DNA from: CBFGRU01 sp965651255
Lineage (GTDB): Bacteria > Planctomycetota > Phycisphaerae > Phycisphaerales > SM1A02
DNA: 16,411 nucleotides
Reading direction: 5' to 3'
Assembly: GCA_965651255.1 (NCBI GenBank)
Contig: CBFGRU010000039.1
Location: 1 to 16,411 of the forward strand
This document shows positions 1-6,582 of the stretch, in pieces. Numbering within the stretch: position 1 is the stretch's first letter; each line of letters opens with the position of its first letter. Position numbers and translations under genes: made by a program. The notes below the pieces were generated by a model that was given only the letters and a program-made list of their open reading frames with translations, did no database searches and had not been told where the DNA came from.

Positions 1-541
1 GATAGTTCGGCGACCGATAGCCGAGCAGGCCATCCACCCCTTCGCAGAGACTGCCCTGGTAGTTGAACTCGTGCGCGAGGTGCTGTGCGAGCAGGTTCGA
101 GTACGTCAATTCGGTATTGCGAAAGATGCGCGGCGACTGGCCGAAGAGCGACTCGATCTTCCGGTGCTGGTTGCGCACCTGTTCATCAAACTCCTCCCGC
201 GAGAAGAGGAAGCTCAATGAGTGGTGTGTCGTCTCGCAGAGAAACTCGCACGCCCCGGTCTCGGCGAGTTGTTTGAAGAGGTCGATGATCTCCGGCGTCC
301 ACAGCTCGAATTGCTCGAGCGCCACGCCCGAAATCGAGTAGGAGACACGGAAGCGACCCTCGTGCCGACGAATCAGGTCCAGAATCTTCGTCGTGGCCGG
401 CAGGTAACACTTCTCGGTCACCTTGCGGAGAATCCGCTCATTGGCCTCGTTGTCAAAGTAAAAGGGGTCCGTGTCGAACACCGAGTACCGGCGAAGCCGG
501 AACGGCTGGTGAACCTGAAAATAGAAGCAGACGCTCGCCAT
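1..541 (-). CDS. Glycoside hydrolase family 57 protein (alpha-amylase-like), N-terminal 180 residues, cut by window edge
   Basis: The reading frame runs from an ATG at 541 down through the first base of the window, so the C-terminal part is missing. The translated start, MASVCFYFQVHQPFRLRRYS, carries the His-Gln-Pro motif near residue 11 that opens GH57 catalytic domains. Later segments fit the same family: YSISGVALEQFELW, an ETTHHSLSFLFS stretch, and FRNTELTYSN followed by EGVDGLLGYRSPNY at the cut. GH57 enzymes act on alpha-glucans such as starch or glycogen through a (beta/alpha)7 barrel, usually in the cytoplasm. No signal peptide is visible, which agrees. The catalytic nucleophile and acid regions lie beyond the edge, so activity and exact specificity (amylase, branching enzyme, glucanotransferase) cannot be judged. 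No clear ribosome binding site precedes the ATG, but no other in-frame start is near. It lies about 190 bp downstream of the propeller gene on the same strand. Confidence 0.88.
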   Translation of the reverse strand, partial: MASVCFYFQVHQPFRLRRYSVFDTDPFYFDNEANERILRKVTEKCYLPATTKILDLIRRHEGRFRVSYSISGVALEQFELWTPEIIDLFKQLAETGACEFLCETTHHSLSFLFSREEFDEQVRNQHRKIESLFGQSPRIFRNTELTYSNLLAQHLAHEFNYQGSLCEGVDGLLGYRSPNY

Positions 542-572
542 AGGGCACGATGGTACGCGATGGGGGAGGGGG

Positions 573-600
573 AGGCATTAGGCATTAGGCATGAGGCATG
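573..600. repeat. Heptanucleotide tandem repeat, four copies
   Basis: Four consecutive 7-mers read AGGCATT, AGGCATT, AGGCATG, AGGCATG, followed by a partial AGG. On the minus strand this lies 32-59 bases upstream of the GH57 start codon. It is either in its leader or in the spacer after the propeller gene. Short 7-bp tandem repeats of this kind occur in intergenic DNA of several bacterial groups. No function can be assigned. Confidence 0.85.
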
Positions 601-731
601 AGGGGAGAGGAACACGAATCAGCGAGCCGCCGCGTCGTGCCGGGGGCGACGGTCAGGCCTCACCCAGTTCACGCACCGGTCGAGCGAAGAGCAACGCCCT
701 GGTTGACCGAGGCGGCCGCGGTCGATCGCGT

Positions 732-2147
732 TCAATCCTCGATTTTCACGCGGTAGATGGTGCCGAAGATGCGACCCTCGCCGTTGTCGTTGTTGCGGCT
801 GGAGATGTAGAGGTGGTTGGTCTCATCATCAAAGTGAATGTTGTTGCTGCTGGACTTCCGGCCGACGAGTTCGGTCATGTCAACAAAAGGCGGGGTGGTC
901 GTCGGACGATCGGACTGGTCGTTGCCGTAGAACGGGCGTTCGGGGTCGGGCGTGATGCGCCAGATGCGTCCTTCGGTCCCCATGGAGACGTAGAGATCGC
1001 CCGCCTTGCTGACGACGATGTCGTAGAGGTTACCGCTTCGCTTGCGCTCGGCGTTCCACGGCTCGAAGACGGCGATGAGGTCGGCCTTGACGGTGCCGTC
1101 GGCTTCGCGGCGGATATCGCCATCGGCATCGAGCTTGACGCGAATGACAATCGATGAGGTGCGGTAGGCGATATACAGGTCATCACCGTGAATGGCGACG
1201 CCGCTGGGACCGAGCGCTTCGATGAATTGCTCGCCGCCGGGGTAGCGAATCGTGATGCCGGCATCGAGGACGGGGCGACTGTTGGGGGCGGGGGCGTCCG
1301 GGTTGGTGCGGATTTCATCGAGGTCATACTGCACGATGAGGTGATTATCCTTCGCGGGAACGTAGAGGAACTTCCCGGCGGCGATGCAGCCATCGGCCCC
1401 GTTGGTCCAGCCGTGCGGCGGGGGGTTGGTGGCAGGATCGTGATGGGGGTAATAGTTGTTCGGAATGACAGCGCCGAGCGCATCGCGGGGAACGATGGTG
1501 TGGTCGTGCTGCTCGACGATGTGCCAGGACTGGTTGCGCAGGTCGTAGCGGTAGACCGCATCGGTGCCGTGCTTGCGGAAGCCCGATTCGAGTTCCGCGC
1601 CGGCATAGGCGCAGACGAACAGGTTGCGCGAGTCGGGGTCGAAGGCGAGGGCGCAGTACGGCCGGGCCATGAGAATGTCATCTTCCGGCGGCGTGGTGTA
1701 GTCGTACAGATGGAACGGCGGACTCGTCGGCGCCGCAAAGACGGTCGCGTTGTGGCGCACCGCTTCGCCCGCCCACTGACCGGGCACCACCGGCTCGCTG
1801 ATCGACGTGTCGACGCGCCAGAGCGTGCCGGCGGAATCGTTGAGCGTCTGATCGGGGCCGCCCTCGCTCCGGTGACGACCGCGAGAGAGAATGATGAGCT
1901 GACCATCAACCGTGGCCATTCCGCGTCCCCAGGGAACGGCGGTGGTCACGCGCTCGAGGGAGACCTTCCACGGAGAGGTGGTGAGGACTTCGTGTTCGGG
2001 AATGAACTGGCCGAAGTCGGGGACGACTTCCTTCTTCGCCGGTTGATTGCCCGGCGGGTTCTCCACCTGGGCGGAGTGGGGAATGGTGATCATCGCCCCG
2101 ATCAGGAGCGCAACGCTGAACGAGTGAATCGATGAGGCGATGGGCAT
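732..2147 (-). CDS. Secreted beta-propeller protein of unknown function
   Basis: The 471-residue product begins with a hydrophobic signal peptide (about residues 1-26, ending near IPHSAQ), so it should be exported. The rest is a series of beta-rich segments typical of NHL/SMP-30-like propeller blades. Examples are YCALAFDPDSRNLFVCAYAG, GPSGVAIHGDDLYIAY, LYDIVVSKAGDLYVSMGTEG and NNIHFDDETNHLYISSRN. The alternation of 'LY(I/V)' strands with short turns suggests five or more blades. No catalytic motif or named family can be assigned. The ATG at 2147 has a purine-rich AGGGAG upstream at a usable distance. The gene is divergent from the sigma factor gene and is followed on the same strand by the GH57 gene after a 190-bp spacer. 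That spacer is too long to assert an operon. A role in binding or processing carbohydrate is possible from the neighbour but is only a guess. Confidence 0.85.
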   Translation of the reverse strand: MPIASSIHSFSVALLIGAMITIPHSAQVENPPGNQPAKKEVVPDFGQFIPEHEVLTTSPWKVSLERVTTAVPWGRGMATVDGQLIILSRGRHRSEGGPDQTLNDSAGTLWRVDTSISEPVVPGQWAGEAVRHNATVFAAPTSPPFHLYDYTTPPEDDILMARPYCALAFDPDSRNLFVCAYAGAELESGFRKHGTDAVYRYDLRNQSWHIVEQHDHTIVPRDALGAVIPNNYYPHHDPATNPPPHGWTNGADGCIAAGKFLYVPAKDNHLIVQYDLDEIRTNPDAPAPNSRPVLDAGITIRYPGGEQFIEALGPSGVAIHGDDLYIAYRTSSIVIRVKLDADGDIRREADGTVKADLIAVFEPWNAERKRSGNLYDIVVSKAGDLYVSMGTEGRIWRITPDPERPFYGNDQSDRPTTTPPFVDMTELVGRKSSSNNIHFDDETNHLYISSRNNDNGEGRIFGTIYRVKIED

Positions 2148-2623
2148 GGAAAGACTCCCTGAGAATCGACGGTGCGGAACGGAGCGATGGGCGATGTGCA
2201 GGGCACCATTGCATCCGGAATGCTCGAAGGCGTGCAGGAAACATTGTACCGGATGGGCGGCGAGGTGGGCGCGACGCTGTGGGGTAGATCAGCCCCCGGA
2301 AACGGTTGTCAGCGCACGCACGCCGGGTGCGCGAACCGCGCAGGTATCAAGGGCGAGGGCAGGGGCAGGGACGGGATGTTCCGTGGCCACCGGCCCGTGT
2401 CAACACGCATCGTCAGGTCGATCCATGGACACACTCACAACGATCACATGTACTGTATTCAATTGATGCGCACCGCAAGTCAATCTGCGATTCCGGGCTG
2501 AAATCGCGGAATGACTCCCAATTCGAGAGGTCGAATGATCAGCCCGACCTCTCCGATGATCGGTTCGCCGCTCGCAGGGTCCTACGACTCTCCCGAGGAT
2601 GCTGCGGCTCTGCGCAGGATAGG
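2148..2623. other. 476-bp divergent intergenic region, no convincing gene
   Basis: This gap separates the propeller gene (minus) from the sigma factor gene (plus), so promoters for both should lie here. The sigma factor frame stays open upstream to 2306. The upstream translation is Arg/Ser-rich, lacks family resemblance and has no good ribosome binding site, so it is treated as non-coding. On the minus strand a TACAAT hexamer (2248-2243) could be a -10 box for the propeller gene, but no -35 fits. A G-rich stretch (about 2350-2376) and a perfect inverted repeat (2525-2553, listed separately) are the only other visible structure. Confidence 0.6.
2525..2553. promoter_or_regulatory. Perfect 9-bp inverted repeat upstream of the sigma factor gene
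   Basis: GAGAGGTCG at 2525-2533 is exactly complementary to CGACCTCTC at 2545-2553, with an 11-base loop. It ends 70 bases before the sigma factor start codon, so it could form a leader hairpin in the mRNA or serve as a dyad operator. No T-tract follows, so it is not an intrinsic terminator. Its function is inferred from position only. Confidence 0.45.
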
Positions 2624-3430
2624 ATGGAGTCTGACATATTCGAAGATAACGAACCCGTGGACTCTGCGACGGAACGCGATGACATGCTGGAATCGACGGC
2701 GGGCTTGCCAAATACCGACTGGTCGATGATTCACGCGCTGGGTGAAGCGGGTGGGGATGAGGATCGCCGCGCGCAGGTGATGGATCAGCTGGTGCGGCGG
2801 TATTGGCCGGCGGTGTACGCCTATGTTCGGCGCACGGGGCGGAACGCGGATGAGGCGGCGGACCTGACGCAGGGGTTCATGATGACGGTGCTGCTGGAGC
2901 GGCGCCTGGTAGATTCAGCCGACCGTGCGCGCGGCCGGTTCCGTAGTTTTCTGCTGGCGAGTCTGGAGAATTATCTGCGTGAGCGTCATCGGTACGACAC
3001 GCGGCAGGTGCGTTCGCACGAGGGGCGGCCTCCATTGCCGCTCAGCCAGGTGGAAATGGATGCAGCAGAGGGGGCGCGGTATGCGACGCCCGAGGCGGCG
3101 TTTGTGTATCACTTCAGCGCGCAACTGGTGCGGGCCGCGCTGAAGCGCGTGCAGCACAGTTGCCTGCAGGATGGGCTGGAAGCGCACTGGACGGTGTTCG
3201 AGCGGCGGATTGTGCGGCCGGTGCTGACGGGGGAGGCGGTTCCGCCGTTGGCGACGCTGAGCGAGCAACTGGGGCTGAAGGATGAAGCGCAGGCCTCGAA
3301 CCTGGTGATTACGGTCAAACGACGATTTGCGCACGCGCTGCGGGAAGAGATCGCGGGCGTGGTCAATGATGCGGACGATGTGGAAGCGGAGCTGCGCGAC
3401 CTCTTCCGCGGACTGGAGCGGCCGACATGA
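2624..3430 (+). CDS. ECF-like RNA polymerase sigma factor, planctomycete type
   Basis: The 268-residue product has a sigma region 2 domain around residues 34-125: TDWSMIHALGEAG, then RRYWPAVYAYVRRTGRNADE, AADLTQGFMMTVLLERRLV and GRFRSFLLASLENYLRERHR. The C-terminal half ends with KRRFAHALREEIAGVVND and VEAELRDLFRGL. This resembles the degenerate region-4 tail of the large ECF group in Planctomycetes. Such factors direct RNA polymerase to alternative promoters, and relatives are often encoded next to Ser/Thr protein kinases. No kinase gene is in this window. The ATG at 2624 was chosen because AGGA lies 4 bases upstream (2616-2619) and the longer frame back to 2306 is low-complexity and Arg-rich. 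An ATG at 2684 is an alternative that keeps the whole domain. The stop overlaps the next gene's start by ATGA, indicating translational coupling. Confidence 0.88.
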   Translation: MESDIFEDNEPVDSATERDDMLESTAGLPNTDWSMIHALGEAGGDEDRRAQVMDQLVRRYWPAVYAYVRRTGRNADEAADLTQGFMMTVLLERRLVDSADRARGRFRSFLLASLENYLRERHRYDTRQVRSHEGRPPLPLSQVEMDAAEGARYATPEAAFVYHFSAQLVRAALKRVQHSCLQDGLEAHWTVFERRIVRPVLTGEAVPPLATLSEQLGLKDEAQASNLVITVKRRFAHALREEIAGVVNDADDVEAELRDLFRGLERPT

Positions 3431-3939
3431 ATCACCTGCCCTCCGACTCATCGCGATCGAACGAAACGCGCCTGAGCGCGCTGTTCAACTGGGCGATCGA
3501 GTTCAATGAAGACCCGGCGATGGCGGTGGCCGACTGGCTGGCGCGCGATCTGAGACCGGGGTGTCAATCGGCGGTTTCGCTGCTGACCTCGCCGCTGACG
3601 GACCTGGCGACACTGGAACGGGCAAAGGCGGTGTACAAGACGCTGCGCATCGTCGGAGAGACCGCGGCCGATCGCCGGCTCGGCGGTCGCATGTATGCGG
3701 CGTCAATCGCAGCGGCGCTGGTGCTGCACGGGGCGAAGGTGTCGCGACAGTCGGATGCGGCCCTCCAGCGCAGTTTCGCGGAATTGGCGCAGGAACCGGC
3801 GGTGCCGGAAGCGATTCGCGATCTGGCCGCCCGTGCGGCGGGTCTCCTGAACTCGTCGGCCGCAACCACGCAGACGACGGGCGGGACCTCGGCCTTTCTC
3901 GATGATGATGATGATGAAAATGCGCCGTTGCCGATGTAA
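3427..3939 (+). CDS. Conserved-looking hypothetical protein coupled to the sigma factor
   Basis: The start codon overlaps the stop of the sigma factor gene (ATGA at 3427-3430), so the two are almost certainly translated together. The 170-residue product has no signal peptide and no convincing membrane helix. It looks mainly alpha-helical: LSALFNWAIEFNEDP, LATLERAKAVYKTLRIVGET, GGRMYAASIAAALVLHGAKV and AIRDLAARAAGLL. The C-terminus is a low-complexity acidic tail with five Asp encoded by five GAT repeats (3901-3915). I do not recognise the family. Coupling to a sigma gene makes a regulatory partner (anti-sigma, co-activator or sensor adaptor) an attractive hypothesis, but there is no cysteine or zinc motif of the classical ZAS anti-sigma type. 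It is the last gene before a terminator at 4066-4107. Confidence 0.8.
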   Translation: MNHLPSDSSRSNETRLSALFNWAIEFNEDPAMAVADWLARDLRPGCQSAVSLLTSPLTDLATLERAKAVYKTLRIVGETAADRRLGGRMYAASIAAALVLHGAKVSRQSDAALQRSFAELAQEPAVPEAIRDLAARAAGLLNSSAATTQTTGGTSAFLDDDDDENAPLPM

Positions 3940-4065
3940 GTTCGGTACACTCTTGTTTGAGTTTTCTCGCATTTCACTGCATGGCACAGGAACGGGACCG
4001 GAGCACGGAATCACCGCGGATCAACGCTCGCCGCATTCACTCAATCCATGTGTCATCCTCTTGGA

Positions 4066-4107
4066 TCCGGCCGGGGTTGCCTTGTGCTCCCCGGTCGGAG
4101 TTCTTTT
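4066..4107 (+). terminator. Intrinsic terminator of the sigma factor operon
   Basis: TCCGGCCGGGG (4066-4076) pairs with CCCCGGTCGGA (4089-4099). This gives an 11-bp GC-rich stem with one G-U pair and a 12-base loop. A T-rich run GTTCTTTT follows at 4100-4107. It lies about 130 bases after the stop of the 170-residue protein, in the convergent gap. The opposite strand lacks a T-run beyond the stem, so it acts only on plus-strand transcripts. Confidence 0.65.
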
Positions 4108-4136
4108 GTGATTGCGGAATGTGATGAGTGGTTGCA

Positions 4137-5237
4137 TCACTCGGTGCGCAGCATCGCCCACCACGCGAATCGTGCGCACGAGAGTTGGGGCAGAAGGTCG
4201 CCCGTCTCTGCATCGCGCGCCCAGCCGGTGAGCGGGTCATCCCGCACGTGAAACTCAACCGATCGGCCAGCCAACGATCGGCGCACACGGCCGTCGGCAT
4301 CGGCTTCCGCCAGCAGGGTGGTGAGCGATTCGGCGAACGGCTCACCATTGACGAAAGCCACAATCATTCGACTCTTGAGCGCCTGCACATCGGATTCGGG
4401 CGGCAGGGGTTCAACGGGAAAGTGCAGCTTGTCGCTGTCGAAGTACTGGTTGTACGTGCGCTTGTAGCGCTTGAGCAGGTTGGGATCGCGCGCGAGGACG
4501 GAGGTGTCCGGGTGCAGGGTGCGCCATTCCGCCCAGCTCATGAGTTGGGCGGGAATGATGGTGAACCGTTCGCCGCGCGCTGCCGCCGGGCCGGCGATGG
4601 CGCGGGCCTGGACCTGGCTCCAGAGACTCTCGTTCATCGCGGATGTCGGCGGGCGTTCATCGTACAAAACGAGATTCGACTGGTACACCAGTCCGCTCAC
4701 GCCGAAGGTGAGGGTTTCGCCATCGATGCGGCGATCGAACACCGCCGCGCTGTCGGCGAGCGGGTTGTAGGTGATGGCAATCGGGACGCCGCCGAGTTCA
4801 TCGTTCACGATTTCGTGAACGAAGAGAATGTTCAGTGGGTACGCGCGGACTTCGCCGTTGAGTTCGACCCCGATGATGCGATCGCTGGAGACGAGGTACT
4901 TGCCGCGCTCTTCGGCGGTCTGTCGATCGACTTCCGCGAGGGAGTAGTGCGTTGCTTCGGCGATGGCGCGAATCTCACGGTTCTTCGAGATGCCTGCGGG
5001 AATCAGCGCTTCGCGCGGGACGAGCAGCGTGCTGAGGTCGTAGCCGTAGGAATCCAGCGTGACGCCATCGCCGATGCGCGTGCCGCTGGCGGTGCGCCAA
5101 CTCAGAAACGCCCAGAAGATCATCGCCAGGCAGACGACCGCGGTCATCAGCAGCACCCAGCCGCCGGAACGGAATGTGAGCATGCGCTCGGTGCGAGGTG
5201 CTTCGGGGCTGATCGTACTGGAGCGGGAGTTCGCCAT
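4137..5237 (-). CDS. DUF3179 domain-containing membrane-anchored protein
   Basis: The 366-residue product has one N-terminal membrane helix (about residues 27-47, GGWVLLMTAVVCLAMIFWAF), with the rest predicted outside the cytoplasm. The DUF3179 signature is clear: GVELNGEVRAYPLNILFVHEIVND (about 123-146), GGVPIAITYNPLADSAAVFDRR (149-170), GETLTFGVSGLVYQSNLVLYDE and SLWSQVQARAIAG, then LHPDTSVL. The function of this family is not established. The usual 'YCPLC' pair of cysteines is replaced here by Asn158 and Ala161 (YNPLAD), so any metal or redox role tied to those cysteines would be lost. The gene lies 67 bases downstream of ctaB on the same strand, suggesting co-transcription and a possible link with respiratory-chain biogenesis. 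The first ATG has only a weak ribosome binding site. Confidence 0.87.
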   Translation of the reverse strand: MANSRSSTISPEAPRTERMLTFRSGGWVLLMTAVVCLAMIFWAFLSWRTASGTRIGDGVTLDSYGYDLSTLLVPREALIPAGISKNREIRAIAEATHYSLAEVDRQTAEERGKYLVSSDRIIGVELNGEVRAYPLNILFVHEIVNDELGGVPIAITYNPLADSAAVFDRRIDGETLTFGVSGLVYQSNLVLYDERPPTSAMNESLWSQVQARAIAGPAAARGERFTIIPAQLMSWAEWRTLHPDTSVLARDPNLLKRYKRTYNQYFDSDKLHFPVEPLPPESDVQALKSRMIVAFVNGEPFAESLTTLLAEADADGRVRRSLAGRSVEFHVRDDPLTGWARDAETGDLLPQLSCARFAWWAMLRTE

Positions 5238-5304
5238 CGTTCCGTTGATGAGTCTCCGATGCGGCGCGTGGTGACCCCGCGTGACTGGCGCGCGTTCGGC
5301 CGAA

Positions 5305-6390
5305 TCAGCCGATCGGCGTGGTGCTGGCGGTCACCGGCCCGAGGGTCGGAAGATTCATCTCCGCGCCGAGTCCGCGGTCGAGGACGAGCAGCATCATCAA
5401 GAGCGGCAGATAGACGATGCTCGCGATGAAGAGCCGGCGTGCGTTGAGGCGCGACCGATCGAGGTACAGCGCGATGCTGCGTGCGATCATGAGCGCGCCG
5501 AGGGCAACCGCCCCGATCGCGAACATGTAGCCGGCGATCTGCGACATCGTTGCAAACAGCGAGAGCGGAATCAGCAGCAGACTGGTAAGCAGCGCGATCT
5601 GCGCGGTGAGCTGGCCGGTCGGATCGACCGATGGCAGCATGCGGTATCCGCCGCGCGCGTAGTCATCTTTGTACATCCACGCGAGCGCGAGGAAGTGGGG
5701 GAGTTGCCAGATGAAAAGAATGCCGCCGAGAATCCACGCGCCAAGATCAAGCCGCGCCGTCACCGCGACCCAGCCGATCATCGGGGGAATCGCGCCGCAC
5801 ACAGCCCCGACGAGGGTGTTCAACGTGCTGCGCGTTTTCAGCGGGGTGTAGATGGCGATGTACAGCGCCGCGGTGAACAGCGTCAGCACCGATGCCATGC
5901 TGTTCACCCACAACTCCAGCATCGACACGCCGACGATGATCATGAACGTCGAAACGTTGAACGCTTCGTTGCGCGAGATCGCGCCCGTGGGCAGAGGGCG
6001 GTCCTTCGTGCGCGGCATGAGCGCATCGCGGTCGGCCTCCATCCACTGGTTGATGCCCGCCGTTCCGCACGCCGCCAGACCCGTGCCGATGATCGTGATC
6101 GCGAACGTCGGCCAATGGAAGTGGCTGCTGATCTGGATGATGAGATCGCCCGCGAGGTTCCATTCCCCGGCACCGGCCAGGCGAAGCGTCGTCCACACCA
6201 GTGATGGAAGACCCGCCGGCAGCGGCACCGCGAGCAGGTATCCCACGGCCGTGGTAATCACGACCAGCATGCTCAACCGAAACTTGGTCAGTTCCAGGTA
6301 CTGCTGCAGGCGCCCACCGCGCCGCCCGGATGAAGCGGGAGGCATCGACTCGTGAGCGTGCGAGCGCGGGGTGGTGGCTGGTTCGGGCAC
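5305..6390 (-). CDS. ctaB: Protoheme IX farnesyltransferase (heme O synthase), UbiA family
   Basis: The product transfers a farnesyl group to heme B to make heme O, the precursor of the heme A used by cytochrome c oxidase. The 361-residue product is a polytopic membrane protein with about eight or nine helices. The prenyl-diphosphate binding motif is NQWMEADRDALMPRTKDRPL (residues 114-133, with Asn114, Asp120/122 and the Arg/Lys/Asp cluster). The family segments YTPLKTR (181-187), PPMIGW (202-207), WQLPHFLALAW (228-238) and the second acidic motif YKDDY (240-244) are all present. A start at the GTG at 6390 gives a longer polar N-terminus and has AGGA about 10 bases upstream. An ATG at 6345 is an alternative that keeps every motif. 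It is divergent from ctaA across a 192-bp gap and precedes the DUF3179 gene. Confidence 0.95.
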   Translation of the reverse strand: MPEPATTPRSHAHESMPPASSGRRGGRLQQYLELTKFRLSMLVVITTAVGYLLAVPLPAGLPSLVWTTLRLAGAGEWNLAGDLIIQISSHFHWPTFAITIIGTGLAACGTAGINQWMEADRDALMPRTKDRPLPTGAISRNEAFNVSTFMIIVGVSMLELWVNSMASVLTLFTAALYIAIYTPLKTRSTLNTLVGAVCGAIPPMIGWVAVTARLDLGAWILGGILFIWQLPHFLALAWMYKDDYARGGYRMLPSVDPTGQLTAQIALLTSLLLIPLSLFATMSQIAGYMFAIGAVALGALMIARSIALYLDRSRLNARRLFIASIVYLPLLMMLLVLDRGLGAEMNLPTLGPVTASTTPIG

Positions 6391-6417
6391 GCGGACATGA
6401 TCCTGCCGAAGGGGGTT

Positions 6418-6473
6418 GAATCACAAGGGAATTCGGCCCCGATCCGACGGTTTTCACCTGATTCACAGGGGAA
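6418..6473. repeat. Pair of imperfect 14-bp direct repeats between ctaB and ctaA
   Basis: GAATCACAAGGGAA (6418-6431) and GATTCACAGGGGAA (6460-6473) match at 12 of 14 positions and are offset by 42 bp, four helical turns. They sit in the divergent promoter region of the two heme A synthesis genes, so they could be paired operator sites. This is inferred only from position and spacing. Confidence 0.35.
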
Positions 6474-6569
6474 ACCGGCGCTGTTTGGCGGTCGAAATCC
6501 GGGCTTTGTGAAACTTCGCACATATAGTAGACCGCGCAGCCGGAGAGAGCGAGCCGCGACCGTCCGGCG

Positions 6570-6575
6570 AAGGAG
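6570..6575 (+). promoter_or_regulatory. Ribosome binding site that sets the ctaA start
   Basis: A full AAGGAG lies 7 bases before the GTG at 6583. Translation could run in frame from 6352, but that would overlap the ctaB 5' end. The upstream peptide is also Arg-rich without membrane character. Confidence 0.75.
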
Positions 6576-6582
6576 ATTCCCC

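Noticed and set aside
1188..2135. Long open frame on the plus strand opposite the propeller gene
   Set aside because: It is an antisense shadow of a high-GC gene. The translation is Gly/Val/Arg-rich, has no domain pattern or ribosome binding site, and the opposite strand encodes a protein with a signal peptide.
2306..2623. N-terminal extension of the sigma factor by 106 residues
   Set aside because: The extension is Arg/Ser-rich without resemblance to sigma factors, and a better ribosome binding site precedes the ATG at 2624.
3901..3915. Five GAT repeats as a phase-variation tract
   Set aside because: The unit is three bases and in frame, so slippage would only change the number of Asp residues in a low-complexity tail.
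4128..5429. 433-codon plus-strand frame opposite the DUF3179 gene
   Set aside because: The minus strand carries the clear DUF3179 signature. The plus translation is Arg/Ala/Gly-rich without family features.
5281..6204. Plus-strand frame opposite ctaB
   Set aside because: The translation is extremely Arg/His/Glu-rich, typical of the reverse complement of a membrane protein gene. ctaB motifs on the other strand are unmistakable.
6506..6528. Complete promoter TTGTGA/TATAGT for ctaA
   Set aside because: The spacer between the two hexamers is only 11 bases, too short for a housekeeping promoter. Only the -10-like hexamer remains as a weak candidate.
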